A program made the position numbers and the translations under genes. Below the pieces are notes generated by a model. It was not told the DNA's origin. It worked only from the letters and a program-made list of their open reading frames with translations, and made no database searches. From Cytophagales bacterium (lineage in GTDB: Bacteria; Bacteroidota; Bacteroidia; Cytophagales; Amoebophilaceae): DNA of 64,000 bases. Shown in pieces: positions 53,974 through 62,262 of this stretch. Where the stretch lies: contig JAHDDH010000001.1 in assembly GCA_020629455.1 (NCBI GenBank), forward strand, positions 168,620 to 232,619, written 5' to 3'. Position 1 is the first letter of the stretch. The number at the start of each line of letters is the position of its first letter.

Positions 53974-54738
53974 ATGATCCCTTTAGAAAAATGGTTTTCT
54001 GACATAAAAAAAAAGATAATTGTAGCAGGTCCTTGCAGTGTCGAAAGTCCAACACAGCTTTTGACCACAGCACAAGAAATTTCTTCCATCAAAAATGTAC
54101 AGGTATTTCGTGCAGGTATTTGGAAGCCACGTACGCGTCCACATACTTTTCAAGGCATTGGAGTGAAAGGACTTCCGTGGCTCTATCAGGTAAAAAAAAA
54201 TTATGGACTAAAAATAATGACAGAAGTAGCTACATCTGAACAAGTCATACAATGTTTAAAATATAAAGTGGATATGCTTTGGATTGGTGCTAAAACAACA
54301 ACAGATCCTTTAGCTGTGCAAGCTATTGCAGATGCTTTACAAGGAGTAGATATTCCGATTTGGATTAAAAATCCTGTAATTCCTGATATTTATTTATGGA
54401 TGGGTGCGTTAGAAAGAATACAGATGGCAGGTCTGAAAAAAATAGGGTTGATTTTTCGTGGATTTTTTCCTACAACTCCTACAAAATATCGTAATACACC
54501 AAATTGGGACATGATTAGGAAGTTTAAAAAAAAAAATCCACTTTTGCCAGTGCTTATTGATCCTAGTCATATGGCTGGAAAAGCATCTTATATATCTACT
54601 ATAATGGAACAATATGTTCGAGAAGATATTAATGGTTGGATGATTGAATGTCATTATCAGCCAAAACAAGCGTTGAGTGATGCCTCACAGCAAGTGACAC
54701 CACAAACATTACAAAAATTATTATCTCATTTTTTATAA
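53974..54738 (+). CDS. DAHP synthase (type I beta), without chorismate mutase domain
   Basis: First step of the shikimate pathway: 3-deoxy-D-arabino-heptulosonate 7-phosphate from PEP and erythrose 4-phosphate. About 254 residues from the ATG at 53974. The blocks are IIVAGPCSVESP, FRAGIWKPRTRPHTFQGIGVKGL, IMTEVATSEQV, LWIGAKTT, IWIKNPV, IFRGFFP, VLIDPSHMAGK and MIECHYQP. In many Bacteroidetes a chorismate mutase domain follows on the same protein; here the gene ends right after the barrel. Chorismate would still be needed for menaquinone (MenF). Confidence 0.9.
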   Translation: MIPLEKWFSDIKKKIIVAGPCSVESPTQLLTTAQEISSIKNVQVFRAGIWKPRTRPHTFQGIGVKGLPWLYQVKKNYGLKIMTEVATSEQVIQCLKYKVDMLWIGAKTTTDPLAVQAIADALQGVDIPIWIKNPVIPDIYLWMGALERIQMAGLKKIGLIFRGFFPTTPTKYRNTPNWDMIRKFKKKNPLLPVLIDPSHMAGKASYISTIMEQYVREDINGWMIECHYQPKQALSDASQQVTPQTLQKLLSHFL

Positions 54739-54766
54739 TTTCTTTACAATTTTTATCTTTTTTCAG

Positions 54767-55546
54767 ATGTTTAAAAAAATATTTTATGGCTTAGCCATTG
54801 TCTCTTTATCTTTTCATGCGCATAAGTTTTACAAAAAAGTGATTCAGAGGCATGGTATACATTTTTATAAAGTATTGAAACATAAAATAACAGGTGATGA
54901 TACTATTTATCATAACCAAGCAAGTACGCCATATATTCTTACTTTTTATCAAATGATGAAAGATACCCATGATATTCTAACCGATTATGGCGTCCATTAT
55001 TTTGTAGATGGAGGCACCCTTTTAGGCACTGTAAGACATCAGGGATTTATTCCATGGGATGATGATTTAGATATTACAGTGCCTATAGAAGATGAAGAAA
55101 AGCTCATACAAGCTTTCAAAGAATTTCGAAAAATAGGGTATTACATATCTAAAGGAGGAAATTATGCTATTTATCCTTGCCATCCTCTTCACTGGAAGGG
55201 CAGTACACAAAAACCCCCTTGCATGGATATTTTTATCACCACAATCAACACACAGGGTCGTGTTAAATATTATGATTGGGATTATACATATGACCTAAAA
55301 GATTTTGGCAAAGGAAAATTGATGAAATTTGGTGCTATAGAAGTGCGTGTACCCATTAATCCAACAGCTATTCTTGATATTCTTTACCCTAAAGGCTGGA
55401 GAGAAGATGCTTACCGAATGACTGATCATCTCAACAATGACTTGCCTTCAAAATTAAAGTTCAAACCCAAAAAATTTATCCCTGCACAGCCTACAGGTCC
55501 TTTAAAACAAAATTACCACCCCCAACATTTTATTAATACTCAATAG
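54767..55546 (+). CDS. LicD-family transferase
   Basis: A 259-residue LicD-type protein (nucleotidyltransferase fold) with the signature FVDGGTLLGTVRHQGFIPWDDDLDITVP (about 83-110). LicD proteins move phosphocholine or related groups onto surface glycans. An N-terminal hydrophobic segment (GLAIVSLSF) may anchor it. In a host-associated bacterium this could change cell-surface sugars; substrate is unknown. It is isolated from other surface-polysaccharide genes here, between DAHP synthase and the PHP-UvrD fusion. Confidence 0.82.
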   Translation: MFKKIFYGLAIVSLSFHAHKFYKKVIQRHGIHFYKVLKHKITGDDTIYHNQASTPYILTFYQMMKDTHDILTDYGVHYFVDGGTLLGTVRHQGFIPWDDDLDITVPIEDEEKLIQAFKEFRKIGYYISKGGNYAIYPCHPLHWKGSTQKPPCMDIFITTINTQGRVKYYDWDYTYDLKDFGKGKLMKFGAIEVRVPINPTAILDILYPKGWREDAYRMTDHLNNDLPSKLKFKPKKFIPAQPTGPLKQNYHPQHFINTQ

Positions 55547-55560
55547 ATCTACCAGCCTGT

Positions 55561-58500
55561 ATGTTTTATATTGCTGATTTACATGTACATTCTCATTATT
55601 CAAGAGCCACTAGCAAGAATCTTAATCTTGTCTCTTTACATCAATGGGCCAATATCAAAGGAATTCAAGTAGTAGGCACTGGAGATTTTACACATCCTGG
55701 ATGGTTGAAAACACTGGAAGAACAATTAATTCCAGACGATCATTCAGGGTTTTATGTATTGAAAAATCTTCCACCCCCTTTATACAAATGTCAATCTTAT
55801 AAGGTAAAGTTTTGTTTGACCACAGAAATTAGTTCTATTTATAAACATGCAGGTGTTGTCAGAAAAAATCATAATCTATTATATGCCCCTGATTTTGATA
55901 CTGTCAAAAAAATTAATTACCAACTCTCAAAAATTGGAAACCTAAAATCAGATGGAAGACCTATTTTAGGCTTATCCGCACGTGATCTTTTAGAAATAGT
56001 AAAAAAATCTTCCGATCGTGCGTATTTGATTCCTGCACATATTTGGACCCCTTGGTTTTCTACATTAGGATCAAAATCAGGTTATGATAGTATTCAAGAT
56101 TGTTTCCGGGATCTTACTCCTTATATTTTTGCTGTTGAAACAGGGCTTTCGTCAGATCCTATGATGAATTGGCGTGTCAGTGCTTTAGACCAGTACACTT
56201 TGATATCCAATTCAGATGCCCATTCTCCTCAAAAACTCGGTAGAGAAGCCAATATGTTGGATACAGATATGACTTATGATGCAATGTTTCAAGCTATTCA
56301 AACCAAAAAAGGATTTTTAGGCACTTTAGAATTTTTTCCTGAAGAAGGAAAATATCATATGGATGGCCATAGAAATTGTCATATTTGTACAGATCCGTTG
56401 TCTTCTCAGCAATACCATGATATATGTCCTGTATGTAAAAAAAAATTGACAATTGGTGTATTACATCGTGTGTCTTTATTAGCAGATCGACCATTGCATA
56501 CTCAACCTGCCAATGCTTTGCCCTATATGCACATTGTTCCTTTGCCAGAAATCATCAGTGAAATAAAAAATTTAGGTGATCAAAGCAAAGGGGTAGCAGC
56601 AGCTTTTCAGCAAATTATTGGTTTGTATGGAAATGAATTTTCTTTTTTAAGAGAAGTTCCTTTGGCTGATATTCATAAAGATCTAGGCGTGATCTATGCT
56701 CAAGCAGTGGAAAGATTACGTGCACAAAAAGCGATATTACAGCCAGGTTATGATGGTGTCTATGGAAAAATTTCATTTTTTCAACCAGGAGAAATTGAAA
56801 AAATTCATGGGCAATTGAGTTTTTTCCAACAAAATTCACTGGTGATCAAAAGAAAAAAAACAAATCAATTCCGTACTCCTTTAAAGGAAAAAACTACTTT
56901 TTCTTCATCAAAAAAAATATCAACAACTTCTGAAAAAAAAAAAATTATACAACATCTTAAAGGAAATATTTTAGTAAAAGCAGGTCCAGGTACAGGAAAA
57001 ACATATACATTGGTACATTGGATTCAACATATTTTACAAAATACAACTGAAGGAAAAGTATTGGCTATCACATTTACTAATCAAGCAGTAGCCTCTATGC
57101 AGCAAAGAGTAAAAAATACAAATCCAAATAGTGAGAATCGTCTTATGACAGGCACTTTTCATGGTATAGCGTATGATATCCTCCGGGAAGAAAAAAAAAT
57201 ACATACAATCTATACGTCAGCTGAAAGAAGGATTATTTTACAACATTTTTTTGATAAAAAAGGAACACAAGCAGCCAACATATGTATTGATTTTTTTGAA
57301 AAAAATATACTAAAAAATACTGAAGACTTTCATCAATACATTGTGCCTTATCTTAATTATTTGAACAAAAATAATGCTACAGATTTATTGACTATGATAT
57401 ATCAAGTATTAGATTTTTGGAAAAAAGATAAAGCCTTACAAGAAAAATATAAAAAACGTTATACCCATATAGCGATTGATGAATTACAAGACATCAATTT
57501 TTGGCAATATGCTTGGATAAAAATATTGGGTAAAGACAAATCTATTTTTTGTATAGGAGACCCTGATCAATCAATTTATCAATTCAGAGGATCAGATGTG
57601 CGGTTTTTTTTTCAGTTTGTCAAAGATTTTATGCCTAAAGTCTATAGCCTGACCCAAAATTATCGCTCTACGCACACGATTCTACAGGCTGCTTCTAATG
57701 TTATTGCTAAAAACAAAGACTATACACATTTAAAAATAAAAGCACAGCAAGCAAAAGGAAAAAAAATTACGCTTTATACCCACGAAAATCCTTATAAAGA
57801 AGCCCATCAGATTGTAGCACAAATACAAAAACTCGTCAGTAAAGACGATCATCTTTCTTTAGGAACAGCTGATACCAGTGATTTTACTTTTGCAGATATT
57901 TCGATTTTATTTCGTACAAAAAAAGTAGGCCATGTAATATGGAAAGCCTTACAAAAAGCCAATATTCCCACACGGTTTATTTATGCTGAAAATCAGGAAG
58001 ATTCCATCCAAAAAATTTGTATTCATATTTTAAAAATTTTTGTTCAGAGTAAAAATATTTTTATCCTGCAGCTTTTTTTAGAAGAACACCTATCATTTTC
58101 GCTACAAGAAACCAAACATTTACTCGAGCAATATGTGGATCATGGTTATCAATGGTCTGAAAAATTTTGTGATGATATGACTTCAGAAAAAAAAAAAAGA
58201 TATCTGGATTTTTATCATTTTTATCAAACATACCAGTTTCAAAATGATGCTTTGATTGTACTCAAAGCTATTTTTCAACATTATATCCAACCAAAATTTT
58301 CAATAGAAGGGGAGTTTTTTTTCCAAACAGTACTCTATCCGCTTGCCTACCAATATCCCACCGTTGTTCTTTTGTTAAAAAATATTAGTTTACATACACA
58401 AGCCATTTTATCTCCTAAAAGCGAGCAGGTACATTTACTCACTTTGCATGCAGCTAAAGGTTTGGAGTTTCCCATTGTTTTTATTGCAGGAGCAGAAGAA

Positions 58501-58731
58501 GATATAATGCCTTTGGCAAAGCAAAGTATTGAAGAGGAGAGAAGGCTATTTTATGTAGCCCTTACAAGGGCAAAGCAAAAAATCTTTATCTCTCACGTAC
58601 AAAAACGGTCGTTTTATGGTGTATCACAATCTATGAAGATTAGTCGGTTTGTAGAAGAAATTCCTGCTAATTTTCTTGATAAAAAAGAAGAAGTGTCTAT
58701 AGCCGATACTCAACAATTGGTATTGTTTTGA
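55561..58731 (+). CDS. EndoQ-like PHP nuclease fused to UvrD-type helicase
   Basis: A 1056-residue three-part protein. Residues 1 to about 265 form a PHP domain of the EndoQ/TIGR00375 type: ADLHVHSHYSRATSKN (D6, H8, H10, H12), TGDFTHPGWL, and NSDAHSP; a four-cysteine zinc site follows (C273, C276, C289, C292), then a helical part to about 430. A helicase follows: Walker A AGPGTGKT (474-481), LAITFTNQAVASM, DELQDIN (D640, E641), GDPDQSIYQFRGSD, TQNYRST, LTLHAAKGLEFPIVFIAGAEED and LFYVALTRAKQ. EndoQ cuts at deaminated bases; joining it to a helicase suggests a self-contained repair tool. Near-identical family fusions exist in other bacteria as far as I recall, but none is well characterised. 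Confidence 0.88.
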   Translation: MFYIADLHVHSHYSRATSKNLNLVSLHQWANIKGIQVVGTGDFTHPGWLKTLEEQLIPDDHSGFYVLKNLPPPLYKCQSYKVKFCLTTEISSIYKHAGVVRKNHNLLYAPDFDTVKKINYQLSKIGNLKSDGRPILGLSARDLLEIVKKSSDRAYLIPAHIWTPWFSTLGSKSGYDSIQDCFRDLTPYIFAVETGLSSDPMMNWRVSALDQYTLISNSDAHSPQKLGREANMLDTDMTYDAMFQAIQTKKGFLGTLEFFPEEGKYHMDGHRNCHICTDPLSSQQYHDICPVCKKKLTIGVLHRVSLLADRPLHTQPANALPYMHIVPLPEIISEIKNLGDQSKGVAAAFQQIIGLYGNEFSFLREVPLADIHKDLGVIYAQAVERLRAQKAILQPGYDGVYGKISFFQPGEIEKIHGQLSFFQQNSLVIKRKKTNQFRTPLKEKTTFSSSKKISTTSEKKKIIQHLKGNILVKAGPGTGKTYTLVHWIQHILQNTTEGKVLAITFTNQAVASMQQRVKNTNPNSENRLMTGTFHGIAYDILREEKKIHTIYTSAERRIILQHFFDKKGTQAANICIDFFEKNILKNTEDFHQYIVPYLNYLNKNNATDLLTMIYQVLDFWKKDKALQEKYKKRYTHIAIDELQDINFWQYAWIKILGKDKSIFCIGDPDQSIYQFRGSDVRFFFQFVKDFMPKVYSLTQNYRSTHTILQAASNVIAKNKDYTHLKIKAQQAKGKKITLYTHENPYKEAHQIVAQIQKLVSKDDHLSLGTADTSDFTFADISILFRTKKVGHVIWKALQKANIPTRFIYAENQEDSIQKICIHILKIFVQSKNIFILQLFLEEHLSFSLQETKHLLEQYVDHGYQWSEKFCDDMTSEKKKRYLDFYHFYQTYQFQNDALIVLKAIFQHYIQPKFSIEGEFFFQTVLYPLAYQYPTVVLLLKNISLHTQAILSPKSEQVHLLTLHAAKGLEFPIVFIAGAEEDIMPLAKQSIEEERRLFYVALTRAKQKIFISHVQKRSFYGVSQSMKISRFVEEIPANFLDKKEEVSIADTQQLVLF

Positions 58732-58739
58732 ATAAGCCT

Positions 58740-59201
58740 ATGTTTGCTAAAGATCATTTATTTTTTATGCAAAAGGCACTACAAGAAGCACAAAAAGCAT
58801 ATACAAAAAATGAAATACCTGTAGGCGCTGTTGTGGTATACAATGAAAAAATAATTTCCAAAGCGTATAACCAAGTAGAAAGTTTACAAGATACTACTGC
58901 ACATGCCGAAATGATTGCTTTGACAAGTGCTATGACTTATTTAAATAATAAATATTTGATGGATTGTACATTGTATGTGACACTCATGCCTTGTATGATG
59001 TGTTTAGGAGCAATTATATGTGCCAAAGTAAAACATGTAGTGATAGGCGCAAGTCATACGCATGATACTTGGCTTTGGGAAGATATGTTAAAAAAAAAAA
59101 TTATCTCCTCACAAGATATCTTAAAAGAACCTTGTAGTACATTATTGAAAGATTTTTTCAACGAAAAAAGAAAGCATAGGATGGATAACAAGATGAAATA
59201 A
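58740..59201 (+). CDS. tadA: tRNA adenosine(34) deaminase
   Basis: Converts A34 to inosine in tRNA-Arg; the cell then reads CGU/CGC with an ICG anticodon. The 153-residue protein (ATG at 58740; TTG at 58728 also possible) has the zinc motifs HAEMIAL and PCMMCLGAI, with the catalytic glutamate in HAE, and NEIPVGAVVV. The start overlaps or abuts the PHP-UvrD gene. TadA is preferred over dCMP/cytosine deaminase because of the N-terminal helix and size. Confidence 0.87.
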   Translation: MFAKDHLFFMQKALQEAQKAYTKNEIPVGAVVVYNEKIISKAYNQVESLQDTTAHAEMIALTSAMTYLNNKYLMDCTLYVTLMPCMMCLGAIICAKVKHVVIGASHTHDTWLWEDMLKKKIISSQDILKEPCSTLLKDFFNEKRKHRMDNKMK

Positions 59202-59568
59202 TTTGTTTTATGATTTTTTTCGGTTCATTATTTTCCAAAAACTATGACTAAGGATTTTTTTGTAAATGTTTGTAGAAGAATCAATTACTTTCAATGCATT
59301 GTTGTTTTTTACTATATGCCTACGGTTGATATACAATATTTTTTTGTTGCATGATTTCAGTAAGTTTTTGTGTTGCATAAATATGCGTAGATGCTATAAA
59401 AGCATAAATTTTTTTCAATCATTTTCAAAGTATTTTTCACAAGAAAAAATAACCACAAATTTGATAAGTGTTTTTAGTCATATGGTTAAAAATTATATCC
59501 ATTCATTGTTATATAAAATCTACTGGCAATTGACCAACGACTTTTATTTTTGCTAAACAGAAATTGAT
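59202..59568. other. Gap between tadA and aspartate kinase
   Basis: About 370 bases. A 96-codon frame at 59266-59556 has an odd, aromatic- and cysteine-rich composition with no repeats, domains or signal (MFVEESITFNALLFF...), and no good start context; I do not call it a gene. No RNA gene or terminator was recognised. Confidence 0.4.
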
Positions 59569-60819
59569 ATGTATGTATTTAAATTTGGTGGTGGTGTGAT
59601 GAAAGATGTCGAAAGCATAAAAAAAATAGCAGCTATTCTTCAGCAATATATGACTCAATATCCGCTCATTGTAGTTGTTTCTGCAATAGGAAAAACCACT
59701 GTTGCTTTAGAAAAAATAGTGTATGCCCGCCAACATGAGAAGACTTATCAGCCGCTTTTGGATACATGTTATCATTTTCATTTAAAAATTTTGCAAGCAT
59801 TGTTTGTTGAAGATCACTGTATTTTTCAAGCTTTGACGCAATGGAAGCAAGGGCTATATCAAACATTGAAAAAAAAACATACATCGTGGATGTCATTATA
59901 CAATATTGTCATCGCATATGGAGAAAGTATATCTTCTTTGATTCTTTATCATTATTTGTTAAAAAAAAATGGAGATTTTCAATTATGTGATAGCCTCACA
60001 GTAATCAAAACATTTCCAAACACCGAGCAATTGGACTTTATTTTGACTTCTCAAAAGATCAAAACATTTTTCACAACAAAAAGATCAAAACATATCATTA
60101 CACCTGGTTTTATTAGCAGTGATCGGCAGGGAATGATTACGAATTTAGGTAAAGAAGGTTCTGACTATACAGCAGCTATTTGGGCAACTATTTTAAAAAC
60201 TAAAGGGATTGTTTTATGGAAAAATGTGCCAGGAGTTATGAGTGATGATCCTCAAAAAAATGCAAAAGCTTTTTTATTACCTTATATCACGTATGATGAT
60301 TTGCAGTCGATGATTATGTATGGAGGAGATAAAATTGTTCACAAAGATGCCCTAGCATTGTTGTCTAAACATCGTATACCACTTTTTTTCAAAAATTTTG
60401 AAGATCCTTATCAAATAGAACAAACAGTGATTATGAATGAACAGACATCGTATCCTTTTTTTCGTGTGCAAGGCCCTATATATTGGTTATTGGTGAAAAC
60501 AAAAGTAAAAAAGATAGTAAAGGATATACTCCATCATGTATTGACCATGCATGGCATGACGTTATGGTCTCATTTATATTTTGAAACATCTACTAATATC
60601 CAATTAGCTTTTTCTGCTGTTGATGATTTTACAGCAGTCAAAAAAATGCTCTATCATTTATCTAAAGATGTTACTGTGGAGAAGGTTGACCAGGCAAATG
60701 TTTGCATCAGCAAAAATGTATCGAAAAAAAAAATTTCTTTTTTTTTAAAAAATAAAACTGTGTTATGGAAACACTTTTCAAAAGGTTGGACACGTATTGT
60801 TTTTAAAGAAAATTTTTGA
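59569..60819 (+). CDS. lysC: Aspartate kinase
   Basis: Phosphorylates aspartate, first step to lysine, diaminopimelate, threonine and methionine. The 416 residues have the amino-acid kinase start YVFKFGGGVMKDVES (the usual KFGGTS is KFGGGV), then VVVSAIGKTT, ITPGFISSD, LGKEGSDYTAAIWA and YGGDKIVHKDALALL, followed by a C-terminal ACT-like region (about 300-400) of low conservation. In a cell making peptidoglycan it likely supplies diaminopimelate. It ends inside the 3' end of a convergent methyltransferase (17-base overlap). No asd or dap gene is near. Confidence 0.87.
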   Translation: MYVFKFGGGVMKDVESIKKIAAILQQYMTQYPLIVVVSAIGKTTVALEKIVYARQHEKTYQPLLDTCYHFHLKILQALFVEDHCIFQALTQWKQGLYQTLKKKHTSWMSLYNIVIAYGESISSLILYHYLLKKNGDFQLCDSLTVIKTFPNTEQLDFILTSQKIKTFFTTKRSKHIITPGFISSDRQGMITNLGKEGSDYTAAIWATILKTKGIVLWKNVPGVMSDDPQKNAKAFLLPYITYDDLQSMIMYGGDKIVHKDALALLSKHRIPLFFKNFEDPYQIEQTVIMNEQTSYPFFRVQGPIYWLLVKTKVKKIVKDILHHVLTMHGMTLWSHLYFETSTNIQLAFSAVDDFTAVKKMLYHLSKDVTVEKVDQANVCISKNVSKKKISFFLKNKTVLWKHFSKGWTRIVFKENF

Positions 60820-61342
60820 AAGCTTGCCAGAGGACAATGCCTGCACAAGTAGATACATTGAGGGAATGTTTAGTACCTTTTTGTGTAATTGAGATATATG
60901 CATTACACTGTTGGAGTATTGCTGGTTGAATACCCGTTACTTCATGACCAAAGATAAAGGCATATTTTTTTTTTTTACAAAAAGTATAATATTCCAATGC
61001 TTGGCTTTGATTGGTTTGTTCTATAGCGATGATTTCGTATTCTTTTGATAAAGTATCAATGACACTCAGGATATTTTCTTGATAGTCCCAATCAACTACT
61101 GCTTCAGCACCTAAAGCAGTTTTTTGTATGCCTTTGTGTGGCGGATGTGCTGTGATGCCACATAGATATATTTTTTGTACAATAAATGCATCACCAAGAC
61201 GGAAAATAGCACCTACATTATGGGCACTTCGTATATTGTTAAGTATGATGATTATGGGATTTTTTTTTAACTGAATAAAATCTTCATGTGAGATTCTTTG
61301 TAAAGCTTGGTTGGACTGTTGGTATACGTTTTTTGTGTACAT
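60803..61342 (-). CDS. SpoU/TrmH-family RNA methyltransferase
   Basis: A 179-residue SPOUT-class 2'-O-methyltransferase. Motif 1 NIRSAHNVGAIFRLGDAF, motif 2 FIFGHEVTGIQPAIL and motif 3 ISITQKGTKHSLNVSTCAGIVLWQAF are all present. It lacks the N-terminal domain of RlmB, so it is closer to TrmL/TrmH; the target RNA is not known. Tail-to-tail overlap of 17 bases with aspartate kinase; divergent from the CPBP gene. Confidence 0.85.
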   Translation of the reverse strand: MYTKNVYQQSNQALQRISHEDFIQLKKNPIIIILNNIRSAHNVGAIFRLGDAFIVQKIYLCGITAHPPHKGIQKTALGAEAVVDWDYQENILSVIDTLSKEYEIIAIEQTNQSQALEYYTFCKKKKYAFIFGHEVTGIQPAILQQCNAYISITQKGTKHSLNVSTCAGIVLWQAFKNFL

Positions 61343-61368
61343 AAATTATAATTTCATCTTAAAATTTA

Positions 61369-62262
61369 ATGCTTTTATGCCTTATGATTATGAAAAATTA
61401 TCATAATTCCCCATTTAATCACCCATATCCATGGGTAGCTTTGTTGAAGCTATGTCTATTCATGATGGTTGGTATGTTTTTAGGAGATGTGTTTTATGTA
61501 TTTTGTTTTAAAAAAGGATGGATTTTATTTTTTCCTGAAAATATTTATTTAGAATTGTGTCGTACAGGAATGATGCATGGGAGTGTTTTTTTTGGAAGTT
61601 CATTTTTGTATTTACATTATAAAAAAATTCATTGGCATTTTTTTTTGAAAGAAAAAATCAAAATTGTTTTTTTATTGTACACATTATTTTTGATAAGCTT
61701 TGGTATACTGTGCAGTATATTTTTGTCGTATTGGAATACTTTGTTGTCTTTTCCTGAGTCTTTACATTGGTTGACACAATGGCTGGAGCAGCAGGAGATA
61801 AAAAATCATTATTTTTTACGTGCTTTGTTAGACATTAAAGGTGTTTTTCCCATGCTTTTTGTTTGGATCGTGATTGGATGGATACCTGCTATTTGTGAAG
61901 AATTTTTTTTCAGAGGCATTGTACAAAATATTTTTATACGGTTATTAACTCCTCATGGATCTGTTTTTTTTACGGCATTTTTTTTTAGCATAATGCATTT
62001 AGAAATTTATAGTTTTTTGCCTCGTTTTTTCTTGGGTATTATTTTAGGATATATTTTTTTTTATACAAAACATATTTTTTTTCCTATTCTGGCTCATTTG
62101 TTAAACAATAGTCTTGTGCTTGCATTTTTGTATATAGCTCCAGATATTTTTTTGCAGCAAAAAAAAACACTTCCTTTTTCTTGGATTATTTTTATGTATA
62201 GTTTTTTAAGTCTGATTTATTGTTTCTATAGTCTACAGAAGCACAAAACTATTAGCAAGTAA
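61369..62262 (+). CDS. CPBP family intramembrane metalloprotease
   Basis: A 297-residue membrane protein with seven or eight helices. The CPBP/Abi motifs are clear: CEEFFFRGIVQNIF (E-E-x-x-x-R), FFFSIMHLEIYSFLPRFFLG (F-x-x-x-H) and PILAHLLNNSLVLA (H-x-x-x-N). Bacterial members process membrane-bound peptides or have other roles; the target is unknown. Start is ATG at 61369, with another ATG at 61390. Its end overlaps the convergent Big_5 gene by 11 bases. Confidence 0.85.
   Translation: MLLCLMIMKNYHNSPFNHPYPWVALLKLCLFMMVGMFLGDVFYVFCFKKGWILFFPENIYLELCRTGMMHGSVFFGSSFLYLHYKKIHWHFFLKEKIKIVFLLYTLFLISFGILCSIFLSYWNTLLSFPESLHWLTQWLEQQEIKNHYFLRALLDIKGVFPMLFVWIVIGWIPAICEEFFFRGIVQNIFIRLLTPHGSVFFTAFFFSIMHLEIYSFLPRFFLGIILGYIFFYTKHIFFPILAHLLNNSLVLAFLYIAPDIFLQQKKTLPFSWIIFMYSFLSLIYCFYSLQKHKTISK

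Noticed and set aside
59266..59556. Open frame of 96 codons between tadA and aspartate kinase
   Set aside because: Odd composition, no domain or signal, no conserved context; probably chance in AT-rich DNA.
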